A stretch of DNA of 64,000 bases from Phycisphaerales bacterium (GTDB lineage: Bacteria > Planctomycetota > Phycisphaerae > Phycisphaerales > UBA5793). The notes under the pieces are model-generated. The model did no database searches. It was given only the letters and a program-made list of their open reading frames with translations, and was not told the origin of the DNA. Shown here piece by piece: positions 40,590-48,699 of the stretch; position 1 is the first letter of the stretch, and each line of letters starts with the position of its first letter. A program made the translations under genes and the position numbers. The stretch spans positions 62,001 through 126,000 of the forward strand of contig JADZAS010000005.1 in assembly GCA_020852515.1 (NCBI GenBank), written 5' to 3'.

Positions 40590-41957
40590 TCATCCCGCCG
40601 GGTCTCTCGCCGGCGCGGCAGAATCCTCCGCCACGGTAAGCAGGCTGTGCAACTGGCCCGCGGCGCTCGGTTCGGTGCGCGGATTATCCGGGTCGATGAT
40701 CCAGTGCCCATCCACGACGAAGCGGTAGCGGTAACGCCCCGGCGGCAGCGTGAGCCAAGCCTCAAACTCCCCTTGCGACTCGTTGAATCGCATCGGCGTT
40801 TCCTGCGGCGTCCACTGATTGAAGTCACCCGCGATGAAAACGCGCTCGGCACTGTGCGCGGCGCGGTACACCATCCTGATGCGGCACCCGGTTGCCGCCG
40901 GCCGACGCTCCAACTCCACCGCGGCGGGAGTCGGCGCCGCTGCGGATGCGGGCCTGATGGACGCCGGCCGCATCTCGGCCTCGGCAAGACTCGTCGCCTC
41001 GCTCGCCTGCGTCTCGAAGCGCCGCTGCAGCAGGTAGCGGGCCCGCTGCGCCAATTCCGCGGCGCGGTTGCCGCCTTCGGCGCTCGGCCGCGGCCACGTG
41101 GGTCCGACGCACGTCTCCACCGCCGGAGCTGAAACATCAGCGGCCGCATGAACCGGAATCCCGTCAAACTCCGCGCGTCGCGGCGGGCGGTACGCCTCCA
41201 CCCACTGCGCCAGCGCTTCGTAATCCTGCCGGCCCGTGGACTCGGGCGCGTATTCGAAGATCGGCTGACCGAAACTCGCCGCCTCGCGCAGCGAAGCGCA
41301 GAAGCGAATCGTGATCGGCGCCACGCTCTGGCCATAGCGCCGCCGGAGTTCTTCGAGAATCTCGCGCGACAGACGGACGCCCTCATCGAACATTGTCGGC
41401 AGCAGCACCACCGAGAGCGACCGCCCGATGCGCCGCGCCACCGTGTCGATGGTGCGAACCTGGTTTTCCGCCCCCTGCAGAGCAAAGTAACTTGTCTCGA
41501 CAGGCACGATGATCTCGCTGCTGGCCCGCAGCGCATTGAACGTCAGCAGGCCGATGTGCGGCGGGCAATCAAGCACGCACAGGTCATATCGCGGCGCGAC
41601 CCAGCGGAGCAGTTGCTCCAGGCGCCGGTCCCGGTCAGGCAGCCGCGACAGCCCGCCGCTCACCGCCTCGAGAGCCGCAAGCCGCACCGAGCTGGGAATG
41701 AGATCAAGATTGTCCCCCGCCTGCCACGTCAGGTCGGTGGCGTCGAAGGAGCGATTGAGATCGGCCATCAGCGCATCGCCGATCTGCTTCTCGATCGACG
41801 TCGCCGGCACCGACAGCCCCAGCGCGCAGTGCCCCTGCGGGTCCAGGTCGATCAGCAGCACTCGCTTGCCCCGGCGCGCTGCGGCGGCGCTGAGGTTGAT
41901 CGCGGTGGTCGTCTTGCCGCAGCCGCCCTTTTGATTGATGATCGCGATGGTTCGCAC
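40590..41957 (-). CDS. ParA-family ATPase fused to a glycogen-binding (CBM48/AMPK-beta-like) domain
   Basis: The 455-residue protein opens with a deviant Walker A 'KGGCGKTT' (10-17), switch I 'LLIDLDPQGHCALGL' and Walker B 'CVLDCPPHIGLLTFNAL', the ParA/Soj/McdA signature of a nucleoid- or surface-binding ATPase. After about residue 260 an Ala/Pro/Arg linker leads to a C-terminal AMPK-beta-type module (about 358-443): 'VFIAGDFNQWTPQE', 'FEAWLTLPPGRYRYRFVVDGHW'. Both sugar-contacting tryptophans are kept and the AMPK lysine is Arg. It is first of two reverse-strand genes. ParA ATPases position plasmids, chromosomes, carboxysomes and granules, so cargo here may be glycogen. That cargo is inference. 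Confidence 0.87.
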   Translation of the reverse strand: MRTIAIINQKGGCGKTTTAINLSAAAARRGKRVLLIDLDPQGHCALGLSVPATSIEKQIGDALMADLNRSFDATDLTWQAGDNLDLIPSSVRLAALEAVSGGLSRLPDRDRRLEQLLRWVAPRYDLCVLDCPPHIGLLTFNALRASSEIIVPVETSYFALQGAENQVRTIDTVARRIGRSLSVVLLPTMFDEGVRLSREILEELRRRYGQSVAPITIRFCASLREAASFGQPIFEYAPESTGRQDYEALAQWVEAYRPPRRAEFDGIPVHAAADVSAPAVETCVGPTWPRPSAEGGNRAAELAQRARYLLQRRFETQASEATSLAEAEMRPASIRPASAAAPTPAAVELERRPAATGCRIRMVYRAAHSAERVFIAGDFNQWTPQETPMRFNESQGEFEAWLTLPPGRYRYRFVVDGHWIIDPDNPRTEPSAAGQLHSLLTVAEDSAAPARDPAG

Positions 41958-42065
41958 GCGCAGCCCCTTGAGCCCCAGACGTCGATCACGACCATGATGA
42001 CCGATGTCGGACTTATCGGAGGTTCACCGCCTCGGGCATGAAATCCTCAAGTTCGTCTCGCGGCG

Positions 42066-43685
42066 CTATGGCTCGCTGCCCGGCTGGCGGCTCACGTGGT
42101 AGAGGCGCATCTCCAGCGCCGCCGCCTCGCTCCCTCTGGCCGGCGTCGAACTCGCCCGCAGGTCGAGCGACCAGCCGTGCAGCCGGGCCTGCTCGAGCAC
42201 TTCGCCCAGACCGCGATCGGTCACGATCAGCCAGACCATCTCCCTGCCTTCAACCGCCTCGGCCAGTTCGGCCGGCGAGGCGAGCACCGGCTGCGAGCGG
42301 TGCAGCATCACCTGCAGCGGCGCCACGCCCGTGCGATAGAACTCGAGCGGAAGCGGCTGGGCTTCGATCTCCGGCCGAACCTCGCGGGCAAACTCCCAGA
42401 GTGATTCCGACAGTGGATGTCTCACTGCATACGCGTTGAGGCGCTCGTGCACGATGAGCGCTGCCGTGGTGAGCGCCGCGGTGGCGAGGATGAGCGCCGG
42501 CTGCCGGGCGGCGAGTCTCCAGCCCAGATGCGCCAGGCACCACGCCGTCACCAGCGACGCCGAGACATACGCCGAAGCGATGTAATCGGCCCGCTTGCCC
42601 GCAGAGAGTGTGAACGCCAGCACGACGAGCACCGTGTAAATCACGCCGCTGCGCATCCATTGGCGCGCCGGATCCACCGCCGTGCCCTCGGCCCGAATCG
42701 TTCCGCGGCCGCGCCGCAGGTCGATGAGCGCGCCAAAGAAAAAGACCGACCACGGCAGGAATCGCGTCACGAAGTAGAGCGGCATGTTCAGCGCCGTTCG
42801 CAGCAGATCCCATGGCCCATGCTTCACGCCCTCATCGCCCGTGCCCATCGCGCGATCGACGAACTCCTCGCGAATGAGCGTGTTGTAGAGGTGATCGGGA
42901 TTGACCCACCACACGAGCCCCAGCCAGGCCACGGTAACGCCCAGCACGAGCGGCAGGCCCCAGTGCGCGCCGCACTGCCGCAGCGCCCAGCCCGCTCGCC
43001 GCAGCCGCGCCGCCGGGCCGCTGCCTGGCTCGGCTGTAAAGCAGCCCAGCGCCACGATGAACAGCGGAATGAGCAGGGCCGGCGGGCCTTTGGTCAGCAC
43101 CGCCAGCGCGCACGCGATCCAGACCACCGCCCGCCACCGGTTGCGCTTCGCAGCGCCCGCCGCGCCGCTGAGCACCACCGTCGCGCCGATCCAGCCCAGC
43201 ACGAGCCAGAGCGACAGCAGCGTGTCCGGCCGCACGAGCACGCTGAGTTTGAACCACGCGTAGTTCGACGCGAGGATCATCGCGGCGAGCGGCCCGGTCA
43301 GGCCTTTCGGATCGATGTGCTCGCCGAGCTTCCACAACAACGCGCACACCACCACGTACGCCAGCAGACTGGGCAGATGGTGCGGCCACTCCCATCGGCC
43401 CTGTGTGAGTTGCACCGCCGGCGTCGCGAGCCAGTTGTACAGCGGCGGCTTCGTCGCCGGGTACGCGCCCTGCTGCATCGGCAGCACCCACCGCCGCCAG
43501 TCGCCCGCGTGCAGGGCGAGATCAGTCGTATAAGCGCTGGTCTTTTCCTGCGTCTGGTCGTGCAGGTCGCTCGGTCCGGTCAGCCTCGCCGCGGGGACCA
43601 GCGCGCAGATCAAGACAGCCGCGATTGCAAACCAGCGGCTCCATCCACGTCTGACTGGCTTTTCGCGGTCCACGATGAAATTCAT
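42066..43685 (-). CDS. Membrane glycosyltransferase of the GT39/ArnT type
   Basis: The 539-residue integral membrane protein has 'SAYTTDLALHAGDWRRWVLPMQQGAYPATKPPLYNWLATPAVQ' (core 'KPPLYNWLATPAVQ', the PMT/ArnT first loop with an acidic site), then about ten hydrophobic helices ('LLAYVVVCALLWKLGEHI', 'LAALTKGPPALLIPLFIVAL', 'LPLVLGVTVAWLGLVWWV', 'SGVIYTVLVVLAFTLSAGKRADYI'). It moves a sugar from a polyprenyl-phosphate donor to a lipid or protein at the periplasmic face. Acceptor and donor are not deducible. A second ATG, at 43748, is less likely. Confidence 0.87.
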   Translation of the reverse strand: MNFIVDREKPVRRGWSRWFAIAAVLICALVPAARLTGPSDLHDQTQEKTSAYTTDLALHAGDWRRWVLPMQQGAYPATKPPLYNWLATPAVQLTQGRWEWPHHLPSLLAYVVVCALLWKLGEHIDPKGLTGPLAAMILASNYAWFKLSVLVRPDTLLSLWLVLGWIGATVVLSGAAGAAKRNRWRAVVWIACALAVLTKGPPALLIPLFIVALGCFTAEPGSGPAARLRRAGWALRQCGAHWGLPLVLGVTVAWLGLVWWVNPDHLYNTLIREEFVDRAMGTGDEGVKHGPWDLLRTALNMPLYFVTRFLPWSVFFFGALIDLRRGRGTIRAEGTAVDPARQWMRSGVIYTVLVVLAFTLSAGKRADYIASAYVSASLVTAWCLAHLGWRLAARQPALILATAALTTAALIVHERLNAYAVRHPLSESLWEFAREVRPEIEAQPLPLEFYRTGVAPLQVMLHRSQPVLASPAELAEAVEGREMVWLIVTDRGLGEVLEQARLHGWSLDLRASSTPARGSEAAALEMRLYHVSRQPGSEP

Positions 43686-44155
43686 CTCACTGGCATGAAA
43701 CGCAGCATAGCCGGGGAAGGTCGTTCCGGGTTTCCGCCCGGCGCCCATTATCGGCAGTGCGGTTTCGAAAGCACCTTAAGCGACGCCCCGATCGCGCCGA
43801 ATTGAATTGGGCAACATGTATCTCTCTCCCACCCAACCCGTTGCGCGAATGTCCGGCCTGGCGACCGGCCCCGCGCCCGAATTCTCCGGCTGCCTCCACG
43901 ACGCGGTCAGAACGGGATTCGGAGGCCACGGCGGCGATGACTTCCAGCCCGGACCCGAACCGATCGACCTCTTCCCCGCGTGGCTCGCGGGAGGAATCGT
44001 CGTCGGCCTGAGCTGCGTCTTCTGGATCGGGCTGCTGACCATCGTCGGCTGGATCGTCTGATCCATCGCGCCGCCATCGCCCGGCTCATCGCACATCCCG
44101 TATCATGAACACGGCCCGGTTTCCGCCGCGCCTCGATTCATCTACGGAGAGCGCC
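43686..44155. other. 470-bp divergent region holding a possible small membrane gene
   Basis: It lies between the reverse-strand GT39-type gene and the forward iron-type binding lipoprotein. The one open frame of interest (43816-44061) is listed separately. Otherwise no repeat, hairpin or tRNA is visible. Confidence 0.55.
43816..44061 (+). CDS. Small membrane protein, hypothetical
   Basis: The 81-residue product from the ATG at 43816 has a hydrophilic Gly/Pro-rich N-terminus and a single C-terminal helix ('FPAWLAGGIVVGLSCVFWIGLLTIVGWIV'). The helix is at the extreme end, giving a tail-anchored topology. An in-frame TTG lies at 43807. A ribosome-binding site is weak. It sits between divergent genes and may be real, but could also be chance in this GC-rich context. 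Confidence 0.45.
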   Translation: MYLSPTQPVARMSGLATGPAPEFSGCLHDAVRTGFGGHGGDDFQPGPEPIDLFPAWLAGGIVVGLSCVFWIGLLTIVGWIV

Positions 44156-45220
44156 GTGACCCTGCTTCAAACGAGAATGGCGGCGAACATGCTTCGCGCG
44201 GCGCTGCTCATCGGGATGTGCGGCGCGGCGATCACGTCGTGCACGCAGCCGCCTTCGCGGCGCACCGTGGTGGTGTACACGAGCGCCGACCAGGAGTACG
44301 CGGAGGTCATTTTCGCCGCGTTCCAGAAAAAGCATCCCGAGGTCCTCGTGCTGCCGCGCTACGACTCCGAGGCCACCAAGACCACCGGCCTCGTCGAGCG
44401 CCTCCGCGCCGAGCGCGACAACCCGCAGGCCGATGTGTTCTGGTCGAGCGAGGTGTTCCTGACGCAGAAGCTCGCCGACGAGGGGCTGCTCCAGGCGTGG
44501 GAGAGCGATGCCACGCGCGACTGGCCGGCGATCTTCCGCGATCCACAGGGGCGCTGGTACGGCCTGGCCGCCCGCGCGCGCGTCGTCGCCTACGACCCGG
44601 AGCGCGTCAAAGACCCGCCGCGCTACTGGCGCGACTTGGCCGACCCGCGCTTCAAAGGCCGCGTGGTCATGGCCGATCCGAACTACGGTACGACGCGCGG
44701 CCACGTCGCTGCGTGGTTCGTGCTCTGGGGCACGGACAAGGCCACCGAGTTCCTCGAAGCCCTCAAGGCCAACGACATCCGCATCGTCAGCGGCAATTCG
44801 CAGGCCGCCCGCGAAGTCGCGCAGGGCCTGGCCGATCTCGCCCTGACGGATACCGATGACGTCTGGGCCCTGCAGCGCAACAGCCATCGGATCTCGCTCG
44901 TGTATCCGCGCCACGGCGACCGGCTCGGGCACGGCACGCTTTTCATCCCCAACACCGTCAGCCTCGTGGCCGGCCGGCCCGACAACCCCGATGCGCAACT
45001 CTTCGCCGAGTACCTGCTCAGCAGCGAATGCCAGAAGCTGCTCAACGAGAGCGACTCGCACAACATCCCGATCCTGCCGCGCGAGCAGTTGGATGAGTTC
45101 CCGACGGATGCGCGTTACGTCGTGCCCGACCCGCTGATGGTGAACCCGGCCGACGCCGCCGCCGTGATGGACGCGGCCATGCAGGCCGTGGACGCCATCC
45201 TGCTGAGTCGCGACCGCTGA
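44156..45220 (+). CDS. Iron-type ABC transporter substrate-binding lipoprotein
   Basis: From a GTG with GGAG Shine-Dalgarno (44146-44149) the product is 354 residues, with a lipobox 'AITSC'. The mature protein is an FbpA/AfuA-like periplasmic binding protein: 'RTVVVYTSADQEYAEVIFAAFQKKHPEV' (core 'VVYTSADQEYAEVI'), 'ERLRAERDNPQADVFWSSEVF', 'DPRFKGRVVMADPNYGTTRGHVAAW', and 'LGHGTLFIPNTVSLVAGRPDNPDAQLF'. Such proteins deliver ferric iron or other small ligands to an inner-membrane permease. No permease is adjacent. The upstream ATG at 44105 is possible. Confidence 0.85.
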   Translation: MTLLQTRMAANMLRAALLIGMCGAAITSCTQPPSRRTVVVYTSADQEYAEVIFAAFQKKHPEVLVLPRYDSEATKTTGLVERLRAERDNPQADVFWSSEVFLTQKLADEGLLQAWESDATRDWPAIFRDPQGRWYGLAARARVVAYDPERVKDPPRYWRDLADPRFKGRVVMADPNYGTTRGHVAAWFVLWGTDKATEFLEALKANDIRIVSGNSQAAREVAQGLADLALTDTDDVWALQRNSHRISLVYPRHGDRLGHGTLFIPNTVSLVAGRPDNPDAQLFAEYLLSSECQKLLNESDSHNIPILPREQLDEFPTDARYVVPDPLMVNPADAAAVMDAAMQAVDAILLSRDR

Positions 45221-45270
45221 CACCCGTGCATCCTGTGGAGATGCCCGTCGTCGGCCCGTACCGTTGCCGC

Positions 45271-46803
45271 ATGCCTCTGGTGCTCTACAACACGCTGACC
45301 CGCTCGGAGCAGGCCTTCGCACCGGCTCATCCGCCGCGCGTCACGTTCTACTCCTGCGGGCCCACCGTCTACGACTTCGCCCACATCGGCAACTTCCGCT
45401 CCTTCCTCGCCGCGGATGTCCTGCGCCGCTACCTCGAGTTCAGCGGCTACCAGGTCCGCCAGGTCATGAACATGACCGACGTGGGGCACATGGTCGATGA
45501 CGAGGCGGCCGACGGCGGCGGGCCGGACAAACTCGAGATCGCCCGCCAGCGCCTGCTCGAATCGAAGAAGGCGGGCAAGCTCCCACCGGGCGTGAGTCTC
45601 GATCCCGACGACCCGTACGCGATCGGCTCGTTCTACGCCGAAGCGTTCCTGGCTGACGCGCGCGTGCTGGGTCTCAAGGTCGCCAGCGAGGTACTTGACG
45701 ATCCGAGCATCATGCCGCGCCCCACGCAGTATGTGCCGCAGATGATCGCCCTGACGCAGAAGCTCATCGACACCGGGCACGCCTACGTGGCCAGCGACGG
45801 CGTGGTCTACTTCGACGTGCAGTCGTTCCCGCAGTACGGCCAACTGTCGGGCAACACCCTCGAACAACTGCGCAGCGGCGCCGGCGGGCGCGTCGATGAA
45901 GCGAACCAGGCCGTGAAGAAGCACCCGGCCGACTTCATGCTCTGGAAGCCCGATCCGACGCACCTCATGCGCTGGCCCAGTCCGTGGGGCGAGGGCTATC
46001 CCGGCTGGCATCTCGAATGCTCGGCCATGGCGCTGGACCTGCTGGCCCGCGGCGGCGAGGCGACCATCGACCTGCACAGCGGCGGCGAGGACAACATCTT
46101 CCCCCACCACGAATGCGAGATCGCCCAGAGCCGCGGCGCCACCGGCGCTGATCACTTCGCCCGCCACTGGTTCCACCCGCGCCATCTCTTCGTCGAAGGA
46201 CAGAAGATGAGTAAGAGCAAGGGCACGTTCTTCACCGTGCGCGACCTGCTCGCGCGCGGCTACGGGCCCGCCGCCATCCGGCTCGAACTCATCAAGACCC
46301 ATTACCGCTCCAACGCCAACTTCACCTTCCAGGGGCTCAAGGACACCCAGCGCATGACCCAGCGCTGGCGTGCCTTCGTCGAGCGCGGCGAGTCGAGCGG
46401 CTCGGACCGCCCGGCCGACGAGGCGGTGCTGCGCGAGTTCAGCGAGGCGATGGACAGCGATCTCAACATCGCCGGGGCTTTGGGCGCGATAAACAAGTGG
46501 ATCAGCCAGACGCCAGAGCCGTCGCGCGCCGATGCGGCGATGATGCGCCGCCTCGACAACGTGCTGGGCGTGCTCGAACTGCCCGAGCAGGCCGACGCGG
46601 CACTGCTCGATCGCCTCGGCATCGCGCCGACGGGCGAGAGCATCGACGCAGCGCAGGTCGAGCGCCTGATTGCCGAGCGCAACGCCGCCCGGGCCGGTCG
46701 CGACTTCAAGCGGGCCGACGCGATCCGCGATGAACTGGCGTCGATGGGTATCGAGATCAAGGATGGCCCGCAGGGCACGATCTGGACCCAGCGGCCGCGC
46801 TGA
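45271..46803 (+). CDS. cysS: Cysteinyl-tRNA synthetase
   Basis: The 510-residue class I synthetase charges tRNA-Cys. It has Cys29 in 'FYSCGPTVYDFAHIGNFRS', the HIGH-type motif 'HIGN' (38-41), 'GWHLECSAM' and 'FPHHECEIAQ' (zinc ligands), and 'GQKMSKSKG' (KMSKS). The C-terminal anticodon-binding part is 'AERNAARAGRDFKRADAIRDELASMGIEIKDG'. An insertion after residue 85 ('ADGGGPDKLEIARQRLLESKKAGKLPPG') is longer than in E. coli. ATG 45271 is preferred; an ATG at 45241 adds ten residues of no similarity. Confidence 0.96.
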   Translation: MPLVLYNTLTRSEQAFAPAHPPRVTFYSCGPTVYDFAHIGNFRSFLAADVLRRYLEFSGYQVRQVMNMTDVGHMVDDEAADGGGPDKLEIARQRLLESKKAGKLPPGVSLDPDDPYAIGSFYAEAFLADARVLGLKVASEVLDDPSIMPRPTQYVPQMIALTQKLIDTGHAYVASDGVVYFDVQSFPQYGQLSGNTLEQLRSGAGGRVDEANQAVKKHPADFMLWKPDPTHLMRWPSPWGEGYPGWHLECSAMALDLLARGGEATIDLHSGGEDNIFPHHECEIAQSRGATGADHFARHWFHPRHLFVEGQKMSKSKGTFFTVRDLLARGYGPAAIRLELIKTHYRSNANFTFQGLKDTQRMTQRWRAFVERGESSGSDRPADEAVLREFSEAMDSDLNIAGALGAINKWISQTPEPSRADAAMMRRLDNVLGVLELPEQADAALLDRLGIAPTGESIDAAQVERLIAERNAARAGRDFKRADAIRDELASMGIEIKDGPQGTIWTQRPR

Positions 46804-46836
46804 GCCGAACGCACACCTCAGATTCGAGGCGATGAA

Positions 46837-47682
46837 ATGACACTGAACCTGCTGCTGAAAACGAAACTTGTTTCACGGGCCGCGCTCGCGTGCGCGATGA
46901 TGGCCCTGATCGCCGCCGCACCGGGCTGCAAGAACAACCAGAAGAAGCCGCCCAAGGAAGCTCCGGAGGGAGAAGAGGCGGCGCCGGCCGAGCCCAAGCC
47001 CAGCGTCCTGCTGCCCGACCCGCGCAACACCGTGCCCGCCAGCGGCGAGATTCAGCACGTCGCGCTCATCTACAGCGTCTCCGGCCGGCGCATGCTCGGC
47101 CACTTCGTGCGCTACGACAACCCCGGCAGCGCGCCCATACTGCTGCTGCTCGATGAGCACGTGGATGCCTGGCTCCAGCAGCGCGCTGAGGCGTATGCGC
47201 GGCTGGGCTACAACGTGCTCTGCCCCGATCTCTCCGAACTCGCGGGCGAGACGTTCGATCAGCCCGTGCTCGACAACGTCACCGCAGCCATCGCCGAAGC
47301 CGAACGCCAACTCGGCCGCACTCCCGTGGGTCGCTATGCCGCGATCGGCTGGGGCAAGGGCGGCGGACACGCGCTCACGCTGGCCCGCTACATGGACCTC
47401 GAAGCGCTGGTCATCTGCTACGGCCCGCTCATCACCACGCCCGAAGCGCTGCAGAAGGTCCGTGAGCCGATCCTGGGGATCTTCGGCCGCCTCGACACCG
47501 AGGTGCCGCCCGAGCGGGTCGAAGAATTCCGCGGCATTCTGCAGCGCATGGGCGGCCGCTTCGAAGGCAACGTCTGGAGCGATGAGGGCCACAACTTCAT
47601 GCGCGCCCCCAACGACCCGACCAACGCCCGCGAGGCGGACGTCGAGATCATCAGCTGGTTGGATACCTACTTCGTGCCCTGA
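46837..47682 (+). CDS. Dienelactone-hydrolase-like lipoprotein lacking the nucleophile
   Basis: The 281-residue product has a lipobox 'APGC' (Cys31) and a charged Lys/Pro linker. The body is an alpha/beta-hydrolase of the DLH group: 'SAPILLLLDEHVDAWLQQ', the elbow 'AIGWGKGGGHAL', acid 'GRLDTEVPPERVEEF' (Asp220) and histidine 'SDEGHNFMRAP' (His252). The canonical nucleophile at GxCxGG is Gly173 here. The enzyme is therefore either inactive or uses another residue. It lies 33 bp after cysS on the same strand. Confidence 0.8.
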   Translation: MTLNLLLKTKLVSRAALACAMMALIAAAPGCKNNQKKPPKEAPEGEEAAPAEPKPSVLLPDPRNTVPASGEIQHVALIYSVSGRRMLGHFVRYDNPGSAPILLLLDEHVDAWLQQRAEAYARLGYNVLCPDLSELAGETFDQPVLDNVTAAIAEAERQLGRTPVGRYAAIGWGKGGGHALTLARYMDLEALVICYGPLITTPEALQKVREPILGIFGRLDTEVPPERVEEFRGILQRMGGRFEGNVWSDEGHNFMRAPNDPTNAREADVEIISWLDTYFVP

Positions 47683-47718
47683 GCGGCCTGCGCTCGTGCG
47701 CGGCCCCGCGCCGCGGCG

Positions 47719-48570
47719 CTATTTCTCCGCGATGAGGTACGACACCCATCCCGCACACACTTCCCCCTTGGTGCTCGGGCGGAAGATGCCGTTGCCTTCG
47801 CCGTCTTCATCGCTGCCTTCCCAGTAGACGGTGCTGCGGGCAAAGCCGGCCTCCGCCAGGAGTTCTCGGATCTCGGCGATCGACCACAGTCTCCAGTCGT
47901 AACTGAACGCCTTGTTCAGTTTCGTGCCGTCGGGAAAGCGGAAGTGGATGTGGCAGAGCGTCTCGCTGGTGATGGGGTTGAAGTGCGCCTGGTCCCAGAC
48001 GTAGGTGAAGCCGGCGCACTTGCGCGGCTCCTCCATGACGTCCTGCGCTTCGTAGCCGCCGTAGCAGTCGAGGTAGAACAGTCCGTCGTCCTTGAGCCCG
48101 CGCCGAGCGGCCCTGAAGTAATCCAGCAGCATCGCGCGCGATTTGAAGATGAAGTAGCTGAAGTTGAACGCGGCGATCACATCCGCCGGCCTGGCCCGCA
48201 CCTTCATGACGTCGTCGCAGATGAGTTCAACGCGCGTGCGCTCCTCGTCGCTGAGCCAGGAGAGGTTGTTGGCGATGGCCCATTGCAGCGTCGGGCGGTC
48301 GAGATCGACGCCGATGGACTGGTTGGTGCGCCGCCCGCGAACCCAGGTGCAGGCCATGAACGCCGTGCCGCAGAAATCTTCGCGCAGCACGGAGGGCAAT
48401 CTGCCGCGCCACTTGCGGAAGGTGCGATCGATGAACTCGATCTCCGCTTCGGGGTTCTGCACAGCGCGCTCATAGAGATGGTGCTTGTCGGCGGTGGCGG
48501 CGGTGTAGGTGGCCCGCCGGCGCGACGGGGCTGAGCCGCGCTTCTTCGTTTTCGCTGCTGTTTTGGGCAT
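47719..48570 (-). CDS. SAM-dependent methyltransferase
   Basis: The 283-residue product begins MPKTAAKTKKRGSAPSRRRATY, a basic leader. It continues with a Rossmann-like class I domain: 'VLREDFCGTAFMACTWVRGRR', 'SIGVDLDRPTLQWAIANN', 'VELICDDVMKV', 'DVIAAFNFSYFIFKSRAMLLDYFRAARRGLKDDGLFYLDCYGG'. Then come 'FTYVWDQAHFNPITSETLCHIHFRFPDG' and 'IAEIRELLAEAGFARSTVYWEG'. This resembles small-molecule or lipid methyltransferases. The ATG at 48570 is preferred; the frame upstream lacks similarity. It is convergent with the DLH-like gene. Confidence 0.85.
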   Translation of the reverse strand: MPKTAAKTKKRGSAPSRRRATYTAATADKHHLYERAVQNPEAEIEFIDRTFRKWRGRLPSVLREDFCGTAFMACTWVRGRRTNQSIGVDLDRPTLQWAIANNLSWLSDEERTRVELICDDVMKVRARPADVIAAFNFSYFIFKSRAMLLDYFRAARRGLKDDGLFYLDCYGGYEAQDVMEEPRKCAGFTYVWDQAHFNPITSETLCHIHFRFPDGTKLNKAFSYDWRLWSIAEIRELLAEAGFARSTVYWEGSDEDGEGNGIFRPSTKGEVCAGWVSYLIAEK

Positions 48571-48699
48571 GGGCCGACAGTGTAGCCGCGAAACCGCCTC
48601 GCAACCGCGCGGCCGCGCCGGGTCGTGAAGCGATTCGGCCTCGTCGAATGGCGAAGCGCAGCGCCTGCTACGAGCCCTGAGTGCAGCCGCGAGCAAACG

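Noticed and set aside
40562-41536. N-terminal extension of the P-loop-less partner gene
   Set aside because: Would overlap the ParA/glycogen-binding gene over most of its length in another frame; the extension is Arg-rich shadow sequence. The ATG at 40561 is the supported start.
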